In this document: positions 33,246 to 41,498 of the stretch, one piece after another | Layout: each line of letters starts with the position of its first letter | Numbering within the stretch: the stretch's first letter is position 1 | Assembly (NCBI RefSeq): GCF_900169265.1 | Contig: NZ_FXYX01000012.1 | Location: 1 to 64,000, forward strand | DNA length: 64,000 bases | Direction of reading: 5' to 3' | Source of the DNA: Brevibacterium iodinum ATCC 49514 | GTDB lineage: Bacteria; Actinomycetota; Actinomycetes; Actinomycetales; Brevibacteriaceae | Position numbers and translations under genes: made by a program | The notes under the pieces: model-generated | What the model was told of the DNA's origin: nothing | The model's database searches: none | Seen by the model: only the letters and a program-made list of their open reading frames with translations

Positions 33246-34147
33246 ACCGCGGCGTCGTCGACCCGGCTGAGCGCACTGATCACAGCACGCACCGCGACAC
33301 GTTCGGCCGTGTCCGGACGCATCACGGCTACGATCCAGCGTGTCGTCGTCACCCCCGTCAGCGGCACCAGCGACAGTCCCGCATCGCGCGGCGTCGTGAA
33401 CCGGGGGAGGAGCGCGACCTGGTCCGAGGAGGCGACGATCGCTTCGATGAGCCGGTTGTCCCGGATGCGTTGGACGACATCGAGGTCGCGACCGGTGAGA
33501 TGCTCGATCGAGGTGAGAATCGTGTCGAAGGGGTATCCTCGGGGCACTCCGACCCAGCGACAATCGACGATATCGTCCGGGGTCAGCTCGGCGCGATCGG
33601 CAAGCGGATGGCCGATGGCGAGGGCCACGTCGATGGGTTCGCGGGCGAGCGGGACGACGGTGAGTCCGTCGGTGCCCAGGGGGCGTTCGGCGACGAGGCT
33701 GTGTGCGACGACGATATCGACATCTCGGGTCAGTCCCGCGAATTCGTGCTCGGCGAGGTCGACATCGTCCATGCGCAGGTCGATGTGCGGGTGGTCCTCC
33801 CGCAGCCTGCGCAGCGCATCAGGGAGGAGGTGGGTGAGCGCGCTCGGCAGTCCGGCCAGGGTGATCTCTCCGACAGCTTCGCCGAGGTGGCCCTCCCATT
33901 GGGCCTGCACCCGGGCGAGCGTGCGGGCCACGTCCCGACCACCGTGGGCGAGCAGCCGTCCCGCGGCGGTGAGCGTGAGTCCGCGACCGGCGGGTTCGAC
34001 CAGAGCGTGGCCGATCTCGCTCCCGGCCTGCCTCAGCTGCTGAGAGACGGCCGAAGGGGAGCGATGGGTGACATCGGCGACAGCGGTGACGCTGCCGTAT
34101 TCGTCGAACAGGCGCAGCAGCTCGAGATGCTTCGGATCGATGACCAT
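33242..34147 (-). CDS. LysR-family transcriptional regulator
   Basis: This 301-residue regulator has an N-terminal winged helix-turn-helix (about residues 1-62; LLRLFDEYGSVTAVADVTHRSPSAVSQQL) and a C-terminal periplasmic-binding-like effector domain with ADLAEHEF-type and VALAIGHPLAD elements. It diverges from an EamA transporter, with a perfect dyad operator between them, so it most likely controls that exporter. TAGCAT stands 6 nt before ATG 34147 (leaderless type). Confidence 0.9.
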   Translation of the reverse strand: MVIDPKHLELLRLFDEYGSVTAVADVTHRSPSAVSQQLRQAGSEIGHALVEPAGRGLTLTAAGRLLAHGGRDVARTLARVQAQWEGHLGEAVGEITLAGLPSALTHLLPDALRRLREDHPHIDLRMDDVDLAEHEFAGLTRDVDIVVAHSLVAERPLGTDGLTVVPLAREPIDVALAIGHPLADRAELTPDDIVDCRWVGVPRGYPFDTILTSIEHLTGRDLDVVQRIRDNRLIEAIVASSDQVALLPRFTTPRDAGLSLVPLTGVTTTRWIVAVMRPDTAERVAVRAVISALSRVDDAAV

Positions 34148-34153
34148 GAAGTC

Positions 34154-34194
34154 ATGCTACAGAGTCGATGAAGCACTCTGCGATTGTGCTTCAT
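34154..34194. promoter_or_regulatory. LysR operator and leaderless -10
   Basis: ATGAAGCAC (34168-34176) and GTGCTTCAT (34186-34194) form a perfect 9 bp inverted repeat with a 9 bp spacer, matching the T-N11-A style of LysR sites. ATGCTA (34154-34159) is the minus-strand -10 TAGCAT of the lysR gene. The operator lies between this and the transporter. Confidence 0.75.
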
Positions 34195-34219
34195 AATGGT
34201 TGCGGTTGAGAATGGGGCC

Positions 34220-35182
34220 ATGTCCTTCAAGCACTGTCTGCTCGCCGCCTCGGTGGCGGTGATGTGGGGACTGAATTTCCTCGCCATCGATCTCTCTCTG
34301 GCCCAGTTCCCGCCCTTCTTCCTCGTCGCTCTGCGCTTCGCCCTGCTCGCGGTCCCCGCGCTGCTCTTCGTACCGAAGCCCGACGTCGGGCTCCGGTGGA
34401 TCATCGGCTACGGACTCGGCTTCGGACTGCTGCAGTTCCTCTTCCTCTACTGGGCGATGGCCGCCGGCATGCCCGCGGGACTCGCGTCCCTCGTCCTCCA
34501 AGCCTCGGGCCCCTTCACGGTGCTGCTGGGCATGACATTCCTGCGCGAGAGGGTCCGCGGCTCGCAGATGACCTTTCTGCTCGTCGCGATGGCAGGGCTC
34601 GCCGTCGTCGGCTGGCAGCGCTTCGACTCGAACGCGAGCTTCCTGCCCTTCCTCCTCACCCTCGCCGGCGCCTTCGGCTGGGCGATCGGCAATATCTGCA
34701 ACCGGCAGTCCCATTCGACCGAGCCGATCAAGCTGACGATGTGGATGTCGGTCATCCCACCCCTGCCGATGCTCGCCCTCTCCCTCGCGGTCGAAGGACC
34801 CAACCGGGTCGGGGCGTCGTTCACGGGGCTGACTACCCCGACCGGACTTCTTGCCCTCGCTGGGCTGATCTATACAGTGGTCATCGCGACGATCCTCGGT
34901 TCGGGCATCTGGTCGTGGCTGATGTCGCGCAACCCGGCCGGCGTCGTCGCACCGTTCTCGATGCTCGTTCCTGTGGTCGGGATGAGCGCGGCATTCGTCT
35001 TCTTCGGCGAGCGAGTGAGCCTCGGGGAGCTGTGCGGAGCAGCCCTCGTCATTATCGGTGTCCTCGGAGCGGGTCTCAAGGCTGCGAAGGGGGCCCGTAT
35101 TCTCGCAGCCGCCGAGGTTGCCGTGCCGGTGAGCGCGCAAGCGGAGGATTCCGACGCAGGCGATTCCATCAAGGCCAGCTGA
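34220..35182 (+). CDS. EamA/DMT-family amino-acid or metabolite exporter
   Basis: This 320-residue membrane protein has ten helices in two EamA repeats. It contains AAVAVMWGLNFLAID-like N-terminal helix, LVLQASGPFTVLLGMTFLRERV at the end of repeat 1, and APFSMLVPVVGMSAAFVFFGERV in repeat 2, resembling the YdeD/RhaT group that exports cysteine or other amino acids. ATG 34220 is preferred, since upstream in-frame ATGs lie within the LysR operator. The tail is Ala/Glu-rich. It is controlled by the divergent LysR (inference). Confidence 0.88.
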   Translation: MSFKHCLLAASVAVMWGLNFLAIDLSLAQFPPFFLVALRFALLAVPALLFVPKPDVGLRWIIGYGLGFGLLQFLFLYWAMAAGMPAGLASLVLQASGPFTVLLGMTFLRERVRGSQMTFLLVAMAGLAVVGWQRFDSNASFLPFLLTLAGAFGWAIGNICNRQSHSTEPIKLTMWMSVIPPLPMLALSLAVEGPNRVGASFTGLTTPTGLLALAGLIYTVVIATILGSGIWSWLMSRNPAGVVAPFSMLVPVVGMSAAFVFFGERVSLGELCGAALVIIGVLGAGLKAAKGARILAAAEVAVPVSAQAEDSDAGDSIKAS

Positions 35183-35194
35183 CAGGTATTCGCG

Positions 35195-35200
35195 TAGCCT
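35195..35200 (+). promoter_or_regulatory. Leaderless-type -10 (TAGCCT)
   Basis: TAGCCT ends 6 nt before ATG 35207; no Shine-Dalgarno is present. Confidence 0.6.
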
Positions 35201-35206
35201 GAGGTC

Positions 35207-36520
35207 ATGACCGCCGATGATGAGCCTCCGACCCTTCATGACGACCGCCTGTCCGTCGAGGATCTGCTCGCGTCCCCGCGGGGACGCTCGCTCGTGTTCG
35301 GGCTGGCCCTGAATGGACGCGACGACGAATTCGACGAGGAGGGCGAACCGCTCACCGAGGGGGCGCGTGCGCTTTCCGAGGCTCGCCACGATGTCTTCAT
35401 CGCCGGCTTCCTTGCCGACAAGGAGCAGGGCGCTGCGGTGGCGATGTACCTCGGCGAGGGAGACTCCGAACCGGAATCCGGAGACGTCACTGCCCAGGAC
35501 GTCGCGGCAACCCTGCGACGCGTCACACCGTTGAGGCCGACTCAAATTGACCTGGAGAACGAGATGGCCGAAGTCATCTCCGGCGCCATGTACTGGCAGC
35601 CTCCTCACGGTGCCGATCAGATCGCTGCTGCCCCAGAGGTGCGGGAAGCTCTGCGCCCCTTCGCGGAGATGCTCATATCCACTGGCCTGCTCGATGTCTG
35701 GACAGCGCCTCTGCACCCGGGCAATCAATGGGCTCTGGCTTGGGATGACGCAGATCATCGCAGTGGGCTGCCTGCAGTATTCGACCGGCCCCTAGGTCCT
35801 GTTGATTCGACAGCGGCGCCTGCGATCACGCTGACCGATCTCTATCCGCCTCTCGAGGGAGACGTCGCGAGGCTCTCGTGGGGGTTGGACGAGTGGCTCG
35901 CAGATGTCCTCACCACCGAAACCGAGTACCGTCACGACTTCGCCAAGAACCCCTACGAGGAGGTCAGCGGCGAATGGTGGTCGACTCCGCCAGACGGGCT
36001 CTGGTCGTCGACGGGGACCTGGCCGGACGGAACCCTGATCGGCGTCGAACTCGTCGAGGACGATTTCGGTCTCGAGCGTGCCCGAGCCTGTCGTCTGAAA
36101 CTGCGCCCGGATGCCCGCATCGCCGAGATTCGCGGACCTGAGGATTGGGCGGATCTGTGCAGGCGCTATCCGCTCGACGTCACCGCGCAGCGCCGTCAGG
36201 TGTGGTTCGAGGCCACCAGTCGCAAGGGTCGGTGGGTCATTCCCGATTGGTCACGGGTGTCCGAGGAATTCGACGGTGTACACGTGGGTCTGGCCGGCTA
36301 TCTGCGTACGGCCGGTGCGGTCATCGACGTGACGGAGGGCCGCCTCGGCGAGGAAGCGGAGACCGTCCCCACGGCAGGTAATACGGATGATCGGACGGCG
36401 AGTCTCGTGGCAGGGTGGCATCCGGATACGACGTTTTGGCTGAACAACGTCATCGAGGCCGTCACCGAGGTGGCCGAATGGCGCTATGACGGCGACGCTG
36501 ATCGGTGGGTGCGGGGCTGA
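35207..36520 (+). CDS. Protein of unknown function (437 residues)
   Basis: This soluble protein has no signal peptide or membrane helix. Visible features are an acidic N-terminus (DDEPPTLHDD), LASPRGRSLVFGLAL, a central stretch GAMYWQPPHGADQI, a GEWWSTPPDGLWSSTGTWPDG Trp-rich block, and YPLDVTAQRRQVWFEATSRKGRW near residue 345. I recognise no named family. The Trp/Gly-rich middle suggests a compact beta-rich fold. It is convergent with the oxidoreductase gene at 36537, with 16 bp between the stops. Confidence 0.7.
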   Translation: MTADDEPPTLHDDRLSVEDLLASPRGRSLVFGLALNGRDDEFDEEGEPLTEGARALSEARHDVFIAGFLADKEQGAAVAMYLGEGDSEPESGDVTAQDVAATLRRVTPLRPTQIDLENEMAEVISGAMYWQPPHGADQIAAAPEVREALRPFAEMLISTGLLDVWTAPLHPGNQWALAWDDADHRSGLPAVFDRPLGPVDSTAAPAITLTDLYPPLEGDVARLSWGLDEWLADVLTTETEYRHDFAKNPYEEVSGEWWSTPPDGLWSSTGTWPDGTLIGVELVEDDFGLERARACRLKLRPDARIAEIRGPEDWADLCRRYPLDVTAQRRQVWFEATSRKGRWVIPDWSRVSEEFDGVHVGLAGYLRTAGAVIDVTEGRLGEEAETVPTAGNTDDRTASLVAGWHPDTTFWLNNVIEAVTEVAEWRYDGDADRWVRG

Positions 36521-36536
36521 GTCAGCTGAATGAAAG

Positions 36537-38018
36537 TCAGTCGCCCGGGGACAGGCTGGGTGTCTCGTCGATGCCGAAACGGGTTTTGAGTGCCCGGCGG
36601 GCGGAGAACCAGCCGTTCATTCCGTGCACGCCCGGTGCCGGTGGGGTCGCCGCCGAGCACAGGAAGGCACCCGGCACGCCGAGGCTGTAGTTGTCCCAGC
36701 TCGTGCGCGGCCTGGCCATCATCCGATAGAAGGACACAACACCGGTGGCGATGTCCCCGCCGATGTAGTTCTGGTTGTGCTCGGCCATCTCGGAGGCGGG
36801 GATCGCGTTGTGCGCGACGATGCGGTCGCGGAAGCCCGGGGCGAAGCGTTCGATCTGCCGGGTGATGTACTCGGTCGGGTCGATCGGGCAGTCGAATGGG
36901 ACGTGACAATACGTCCACAGTGGCCGCAGGCCGTTCACCTCGCGTGATGGGTCGAAGACGGTGGGGTCGGAGACGAGACACACGGGATCGGCCGGCATGC
37001 GTCCGTTCGTCACCTGCGCCTCGGCGGCGGCCATCTGCGCACGTGAGCCGCCCACGTGGATGGTTCCGGCACGCCCCACCTCGGGGTCGGACCAGGGCAC
37101 GGGCCCGTCGAGGACGAAGTCGACCTTCGCCGCGGCATTGCCCTGTTTGAACCCCCGCAGGCTCTTGTCGACTTGGGCCGGCAGCAGGCCGGAGAAGATC
37201 TGCGCCGCACCCAACGCAGAGGTGTCGAGCAGATAGGCGCGGGCCTTGGGCAGGTCGGTGACGTGGGCGATCGGGGAGTTTGCGTGCACGCTCCCGCCGT
37301 GGGCCTCGAGATCGGCGACGAGGTGGTCGATGATCGCCTGGGATCCGCCTATGGGGGAGGGCCAGCCGCCCGCATGGGCGACGGTCGAGAGCATCGTGGC
37401 CGTGGCCGCGGTGCCCATGGCAGGCAGCCCGCCGATCGCGTGCGCGGCGACACCGGTGAACAGGGCCTGGGAGGATTCGTGGGAGAGCGGAATGTTCCAC
37501 GCAGGGCTGGCCTGGGACAGGAGCCGAAGACCGAATTTCACGACGTTCGCGATGCCGGGAACGTCGCGCAGGGTCTCGGGCACGGAGCGTTTGTCACCGA
37601 GGGAGAGCCAGATCGCGTCATCGACACGCTCGAGGAGCGGGGCGAAGAATCGCCGCCATTCGGGTCCTGCTTCGCCGAGGCGGTCGACCGTTTCGTCGAG
37701 ATCGTGGAAGGCCAGCGCGGCGGGCTTACCATCCAGCGGTTGGGCGTAGGAGATATCGGGAGTCGTCAGCTCCATGCCGCGAGCGCGCAGGTCGAAGTCG
37801 ACGAAGAAGGGACTGGCGATGGCCAGTGGGTGGACGGCCGAGCAGATGTCGTGAGTGATGCCTGGGGCCAGTCCGAGGTCGAGGGTGCGGGCACCGCCGC
37901 CGATCGTCGGCTGAGCCTCGAACACTTCGACGCTCAGCCCGGCACGGGCCAGGGCGACCGCGGCGGCCATGCCGTTGGGACCACTTCCGACGACGACTGC
38001 ATCAACACCTGTGCTCAT
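36537..38018 (-). CDS. Phytoene-dehydrogenase-like FAD oxidoreductase
   Basis: This 493-residue flavoprotein has the dinucleotide-binding motif VDAVVVGSGPNGMAAAVALARAGL (positions 5-28) followed by EVFEAQPTIGGGARTLDL, typical of the CrtI/FAD-amine-oxidoreductase group, plus GGWPSPIGGSQAI and a C-terminal NYIGGDIATG..RPRTSWDNY. It is not part of a carotenoid cluster here. Relatives are often annotated only as NAD(P)/FAD-dependent oxidoreductases. TAGACT stands 6 nt before ATG 38018 (leaderless type). Confidence 0.87.
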   Translation of the reverse strand: MSTGVDAVVVGSGPNGMAAAVALARAGLSVEVFEAQPTIGGGARTLDLGLAPGITHDICSAVHPLAIASPFFVDFDLRARGMELTTPDISYAQPLDGKPAALAFHDLDETVDRLGEAGPEWRRFFAPLLERVDDAIWLSLGDKRSVPETLRDVPGIANVVKFGLRLLSQASPAWNIPLSHESSQALFTGVAAHAIGGLPAMGTAATATMLSTVAHAGGWPSPIGGSQAIIDHLVADLEAHGGSVHANSPIAHVTDLPKARAYLLDTSALGAAQIFSGLLPAQVDKSLRGFKQGNAAAKVDFVLDGPVPWSDPEVGRAGTIHVGGSRAQMAAAEAQVTNGRMPADPVCLVSDPTVFDPSREVNGLRPLWTYCHVPFDCPIDPTEYITRQIERFAPGFRDRIVAHNAIPASEMAEHNQNYIGGDIATGVVSFYRMMARPRTSWDNYSLGVPGAFLCSAATPPAPGVHGMNGWFSARRALKTRFGIDETPSLSPGD

Positions 38019-38024
38019 GTGGCC

Positions 38025-38030
38025 AGTCTA
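38025..38030 (-). promoter_or_regulatory. Leaderless-type -10 (TAGACT)
   Basis: TAGACT on the minus strand ends 6 nt before ATG 38018. Confidence 0.6.
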
Positions 38031-38072
38031 GGTCAGTGAGATGGACGGCTGCGGTGTGCGTTCCCTGGCGGC

Positions 38073-38561
38073 TCAGTTGTCGTACACGTCGTCGAAGAAA
38101 GCGCATTCGAGGTCGACGGCCCGCTGCCAGACGTGGGTGAGGGTCTCGGCCTCTGAGCTCTGGTCTTCTTCCTCCGGGAACACGCGCTCGAGCTCGTCGA
38201 CGAGGAACTGCACCCACCCGTGGAAGGCCTCGCCTCGGTGGAGGTCGATCCATCCTCGGTGGACCTGTCGCGGCGGCATGTCCTCACGAGACTCGGCCCA
38301 GCCGAGATAGAGCGATTCGGCGACGACGAGAGCGATGAGCATTCCCAGCTGTCGGGCGAATCGCAGCTTTGCGTCGAGTTCATCGGCGTGGGCCGCGCAG
38401 GCGCCGAGCATGGACAGGAACGACTCGAAGAACTGATAGTCCTGCACCAGATAGTCGCGCATCACCGTGTCGTCGATGCCGCCTGCGAAGAGCTCCCGGA
38501 CGAATCTGTGGTCGACCGCCTCAGGTTCGGCCGGTCCAGGTCTCGATTGTCGAATACCCAT
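38073..38561 (-). CDS. TenA-like (thiaminase II fold) protein, unusually short
   Basis: This ~162-residue protein of the TenA/haem-oxygenase-like fold shows DHRFVRELFAGG, then YLVQDYQFFESF (the TenA helix with a substrate-binding Asp), and later AESLYLGWAE and a WIDLHRGEAFHGWVQFL helix. Compared with typical TenA (about 215-230 residues), some 45-50 residues are missing between the third helix and the segment that normally holds the active-site Cys; at that place it has AES. It may be a divergent TenA_E-like form or one reduced by deletion. ATG 38561 has GGAGAAGG 4-5 nt upstream. Its start lies inside the uridine kinase gene (100-bp overlap). Confidence 0.65.
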   Translation of the reverse strand: MGIRQSRPGPAEPEAVDHRFVRELFAGGIDDTVMRDYLVQDYQFFESFLSMLGACAAHADELDAKLRFARQLGMLIALVVAESLYLGWAESREDMPPRQVHRGWIDLHRGEAFHGWVQFLVDELERVFPEEEDQSSEAETLTHVWQRAVDLECAFFDDVYDN

Positions 38562-39184
38562 GTTGCCTTCTCCCACGGGGACGCCTCAGAGAAATAGAGA
38601 CGTTGACCGCCGACATAGCGAAGATTCGACGCGGCCTCGGGATCGGCATCGAAGGCTCCGGCAAACCGCTCGTTTCCTCGTGGGACCGAGACTTCAAACG
38701 GAACATCGACCCACACGCTCGCATCCCAGAGATCCACAAGCTCGGGACGGTGGAGGAAGATTCCGTCGATGAGGAGGACACAGTCGTTCGGCTGATTCCG
38801 AGGCACCGGCGCAATCGGTCGATCCGCGTCGACGTCCCACACGGCTGGAACGACCGAGTCGCCTCGTCGAAATGGTTCGACGACGGAATCGACGAATGCT
38901 CCGTAGTCATAGGAACGGCGATAGAAGGTGTCTGGCCCCGTGCCTTGGGCGTACCGGATCGCCCGAGAGTGGTGGAACCCGTCGATGCTGATGGCGGTGA
39001 CCCGGCGGTCGGAATCATGTCCAGGAACGTCCGCAGCGGTCTTGGCCAAATTCACGAGCTCGTGAGCGAGCATCGTCTTCCCGGCCCCATCGACCCCGTC
39101 GAGGGCAATGAGCGCACGATGCCCCGGCCGGACTGCGCGGAGCTCAGCCAGCAGGTGTCGTAGGACCGTGTCCAGGGACCTCAC
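38462..39184 (-). CDS. Uridine/nucleoside kinase-like P-loop protein
   Basis: This 240-residue P-loop kinase contains Walker A ALDGVDGAGKTMLAHELV, ISIDGFHHSRA, the tyrosine-rich FYRRSYDYGAF, and the YVGGQRLYFSEASP block typical of uridine-kinase-like proteins. A canonical ending would fall near ATWVFDNRDLD; the last ~25 residues (Ser/Thr-rich) coincide with the start of the TenA-like gene in another frame and look like non-selected sequence. A frameshift near the end, or a naturally long tail, would both explain this. The start is GTG 39184, overlapping the stop of the ATP-grasp gene by 4 nt. Confidence 0.8.
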   Translation of the reverse strand: MRSLDTVLRHLLAELRAVRPGHRALIALDGVDGAGKTMLAHELVNLAKTAADVPGHDSDRRVTAISIDGFHHSRAIRYAQGTGPDTFYRRSYDYGAFVDSVVEPFRRGDSVVPAVWDVDADRPIAPVPRNQPNDCVLLIDGIFLHRPELVDLWDASVWVDVPFEVSVPRGNERFAGAFDADPEAASNLRYVGGQRLYFSEASPWEKATWVFDNRDLDRPNLRRSTTDSSGSSSQAASTTR

Positions 39185-40206
39185 CGGGCTGCGGGCCCGG
39201 CGGGGGATACCGACTGCGGGGCCGCCTCGGCGAGGGTGCCGGCGATGAAATCGGCGATACGGTCCGCGGCAGGCTGACGACCTGCTGACTTTTCGGCGGA
39301 CTCGACGGACGGGTTGTAGTTCGTGTTCGTGTTGATGTCGTAGACGACCTGACGGCCGTCGACAGTGTCGATGAACTCGATGCCGGCGATCTCGATGCCG
39401 AGGTCGGTCAGCAGCGTTTCGAGGCGAGAGATCAGCGGTGTTCCGGCCGTGATCTCCTCACGGCGGGCGAACTGGGGGACCGCCTCGACGTCGGGATCAG
39501 CCCCGGCACCCGGAATCGTGCAGGCATCGGCCGGGCACAGCTCGAACGACCCACCTGAGACGTCGACGCGCACCGCATAGTGGAAGCGACCACCGATGAA
39601 CTCGGCACGGGTGATGAACGGCTGGGCAGGCTGCACATACTCCTGGATGAGGGTGATGCCGTCGATCGGCGCATTCGCGCCACCGGGCGCGAACTCATCG
39701 GCGACCGCCTCGAGCTCGGCGTGGGAGTCGAAGCGACGCACACCGAGGCCCTTGCCGCCCTGATTGTGCTTCGTGATGAACGGGGGAGTGAAGCCGGCAG
39801 CGGCCTCGACGAGCGCCCGCGGTCCGAACGCGGCCGCGGTGCGCGGCACGTCGAAGCCCCGGCCGGCCAGCTCGCGATGCTGACGGATCTTGCTGACCTC
39901 GATCTCGTAGACGTCGCGACCGTTGATCATTCGGCGACCGGCGGCGGCGAGCCAGTCGAGGACCGCGCGCCCGTACTCCTTCACATGCGGATCGGTCCGG
40001 GTGTGCGCCGACGCAGACAGCCGCGACCAGAACAGTCCGGCAGGAGGTTTCGCGGCAAGATCGATCGTGGTCTCGGGCAGCAGCCATTCGACATGGGCGA
40101 CGCCGAGGCGGTCGAGCGCATCCGTGAACGGGGCGATCCATTCCGGATTGTCGTGTATGACGTGCACCGCCGGACCGTCGCCGACGGGCAGCATGTGAGA
40201 ACTCAT
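39181..40206 (-). CDS. RimK-like ATP-grasp ligase
   Basis: This 341-residue protein has the ATP-grasp fold: an N-terminal lid-like domain, PFITKHNQGGKGLGVRRF (about residues 143-160, phosphate-gripping Lys and Gly loop), LIQEYVQPAQPFITRAEFIGG, and the metal-binding end DINTNTNYNPSVE. It resembles RimK/alpha-L-glutamate ligases, which add amino acids to a carboxyl group. The substrate is unknown. AAAGG lies about 5 nt before ATG 40206. It is the first of three overlapping genes (ligase, kinase, TenA-like). Confidence 0.8.
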   Translation of the reverse strand: MSSHMLPVGDGPAVHVIHDNPEWIAPFTDALDRLGVAHVEWLLPETTIDLAAKPPAGLFWSRLSASAHTRTDPHVKEYGRAVLDWLAAAGRRMINGRDVYEIEVSKIRQHRELAGRGFDVPRTAAAFGPRALVEAAAGFTPPFITKHNQGGKGLGVRRFDSHAELEAVADEFAPGGANAPIDGITLIQEYVQPAQPFITRAEFIGGRFHYAVRVDVSGGSFELCPADACTIPGAGADPDVEAVPQFARREEITAGTPLISRLETLLTDLGIEIAGIEFIDTVDGRQVVYDINTNTNYNPSVESAEKSAGRQPAADRIADFIAGTLAEAAPQSVSPAGPAAR

Positions 40207-40317
40207 CGCGCACCTTTGCTCGGGGTGCCGGCGCGATCGCTCGCCCGGCGGATCTGCTCAACGATCTTACGCCACCCCGCCCGTCGTTGGCCCCTTCGTC
40301 ATGTCCGTGCTGCGGCG

Positions 40318-40323
40318 TAGACT
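40318..40323 (+). promoter_or_regulatory. Leaderless-type -10 (TAGACT)
   Basis: TAGACT ends 6 nt before ATG 40330. Confidence 0.6.
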
Positions 40324-40329
40324 CAGGTC

Positions 40330-40692
40330 ATGGCTATCGCAAAGCAACCTGTGGTCGTACTCGATGCTCCCGACGCCGCCGAACTCGCAGAGTTCTACGG
40401 GCAGCTCCTCGATTGGAAGGTCGCGGTCGAGGAGGACGGCACCTGGGCGGAAGTCACCTCCGATTCTTGGCCCCCGCTGTGCATTCAGCAGGTCGAGGAC
40501 TATCACGCGCCCAGCTGGCCCGGTCAGGCCCACCCGCAGCAGATGCACCTCGACGTCATCGTCGACGACCTCGATGTTGCTGAGGAGTCCGTGCTCGAGA
40601 TCGGTGCGGGCAAGGCCCCAGAGCAGCCGGGAGAGACGTTCCGAGTGTTCCTCGACCCGGCCGGTCACCCGTTCTGTCTGTGCAAGGGATGA
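40330..40692 (+). CDS. VOC-family (glyoxalase/bleomycin-resistance fold) protein
   Basis: This 120-residue one-module VOC protein starts KQPVVVLDAPDAAELAEFYGQLLDWKV, with QQMHLDVIVDDLDVAE in the middle and a closing FLDPAGHPFCLCKG. Metal-binding positions typical of the fold (His/Glu) are partly present. The substrate is unknown. Likely leaderless. It is followed by a HutD-like gene after 47 bp. Confidence 0.88.
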   Translation: MAIAKQPVVVLDAPDAAELAEFYGQLLDWKVAVEEDGTWAEVTSDSWPPLCIQQVEDYHAPSWPGQAHPQQMHLDVIVDDLDVAEESVLEIGAGKAPEQPGETFRVFLDPAGHPFCLCKG

Positions 40693-40739
40693 CCACACCA
40701 TCACCGAGGCGGCCCCACCCGTCCGTGGTGTGCTGAGTC

Positions 40740-41327
40740 ATGCGCGCGCTCGCCTCGTTTGCCGACCGTAATCCTGTCCTGTGGGCCAATGGTGCCGGTC
40801 AGACCACTGAGCTCGTCTCCCTGGCTGACTCCGCGCAGCTGACTCCGGGGCTGCGTCCTTGGCGGTTGAGCATCGCTCGACTCGAACGCGTGGGCCCGTT
40901 CTCAGCGCTGCCCGGAATGGCGCGCACCTTCCTCCCCACCGCCGATGTGGTCCTGGAGATCGACAGAATCGTGCACCCGGTGCCGGCGTTGCGCCCGGAA
41001 CATTTCCACGGAAGTCAGGACGTGAACCTCGTCGAACTGGCAGCGCCCTGTTTCGCCGTCAACCTCATGGTCGCCGACGACGGTATGGACGACTCCGCTC
41101 ACGACACCGGCACGGGCGCGGGCAGCGAAACCGAATGTGCCTGCGGCGAGCTGCAGATGGGCATCGGCGAGCAGTTCCCGGCCAGCAGATTCCGGTTTGT
41201 GCTCACTCTCGAAGCGGGGTTGGATCTCCCGCGTTTTCAACTGCTGGAACTCGAACCGAACGAGACTGCTCCAGATGAGGTCTCGATGGCGTATCTTCAC
41301 TCCGAAAGTGGCGACGCGCACATCTGA
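40740..41327 (+). CDS. HutD/Ves-family cupin-like protein
   Basis: This 195-residue protein fits the HutD family (PF05962): NPVLWANGAGQTTELVSL at the start, then PWRLSIARLERVGPFSALPGMARTFLP. HutD is associated with histidine utilisation operons in proteobacteria, but here no hut genes are near. The C-terminal half contains an insertion with DTGTGAGSETECACGE. ATG 40740 has no clear Shine-Dalgarno. Confidence 0.8.
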   Translation: MRALASFADRNPVLWANGAGQTTELVSLADSAQLTPGLRPWRLSIARLERVGPFSALPGMARTFLPTADVVLEIDRIVHPVPALRPEHFHGSQDVNLVELAAPCFAVNLMVADDGMDDSAHDTGTGAGSETECACGELQMGIGEQFPASRFRFVLTLEAGLDLPRFQLLELEPNETAPDEVSMAYLHSESGDAHI

Positions 41328-41435
41328 GAAGTCGGTGAGAACCTACTGTAGTGGGCGTCATATTCCCGCGTATCGTCCCAGGTGACGGTGCCGTTTCCGG
41401 GCATTTTCATCAGGCCTTTCTCAGCTTCGGACGGG

Positions 41436-41466
41436 TAGTGTCAGGATCCCCGAACGTGCATGTTCG
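41436..41466 (+). promoter_or_regulatory. -10 element and near-palindrome before the Ser/Gly-rich gene
   Basis: TAGTGT (41436-41441) may be a -10. CGAACGTGCATGTTCG (41451-41466) is a palindrome with one mismatch pair and overlaps an in-frame ATG at 41460. Confidence 0.35.
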
Positions 41467-41498
41467 AGAATGGTTCTCCACCGGAAATTGGAGGAACT

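Noticed and set aside
36537..38018. Carotenoid biosynthesis cluster
   Set aside because: Only one CrtI-like oxidoreductase is present; no crtE, crtB or other pathway gene is near.
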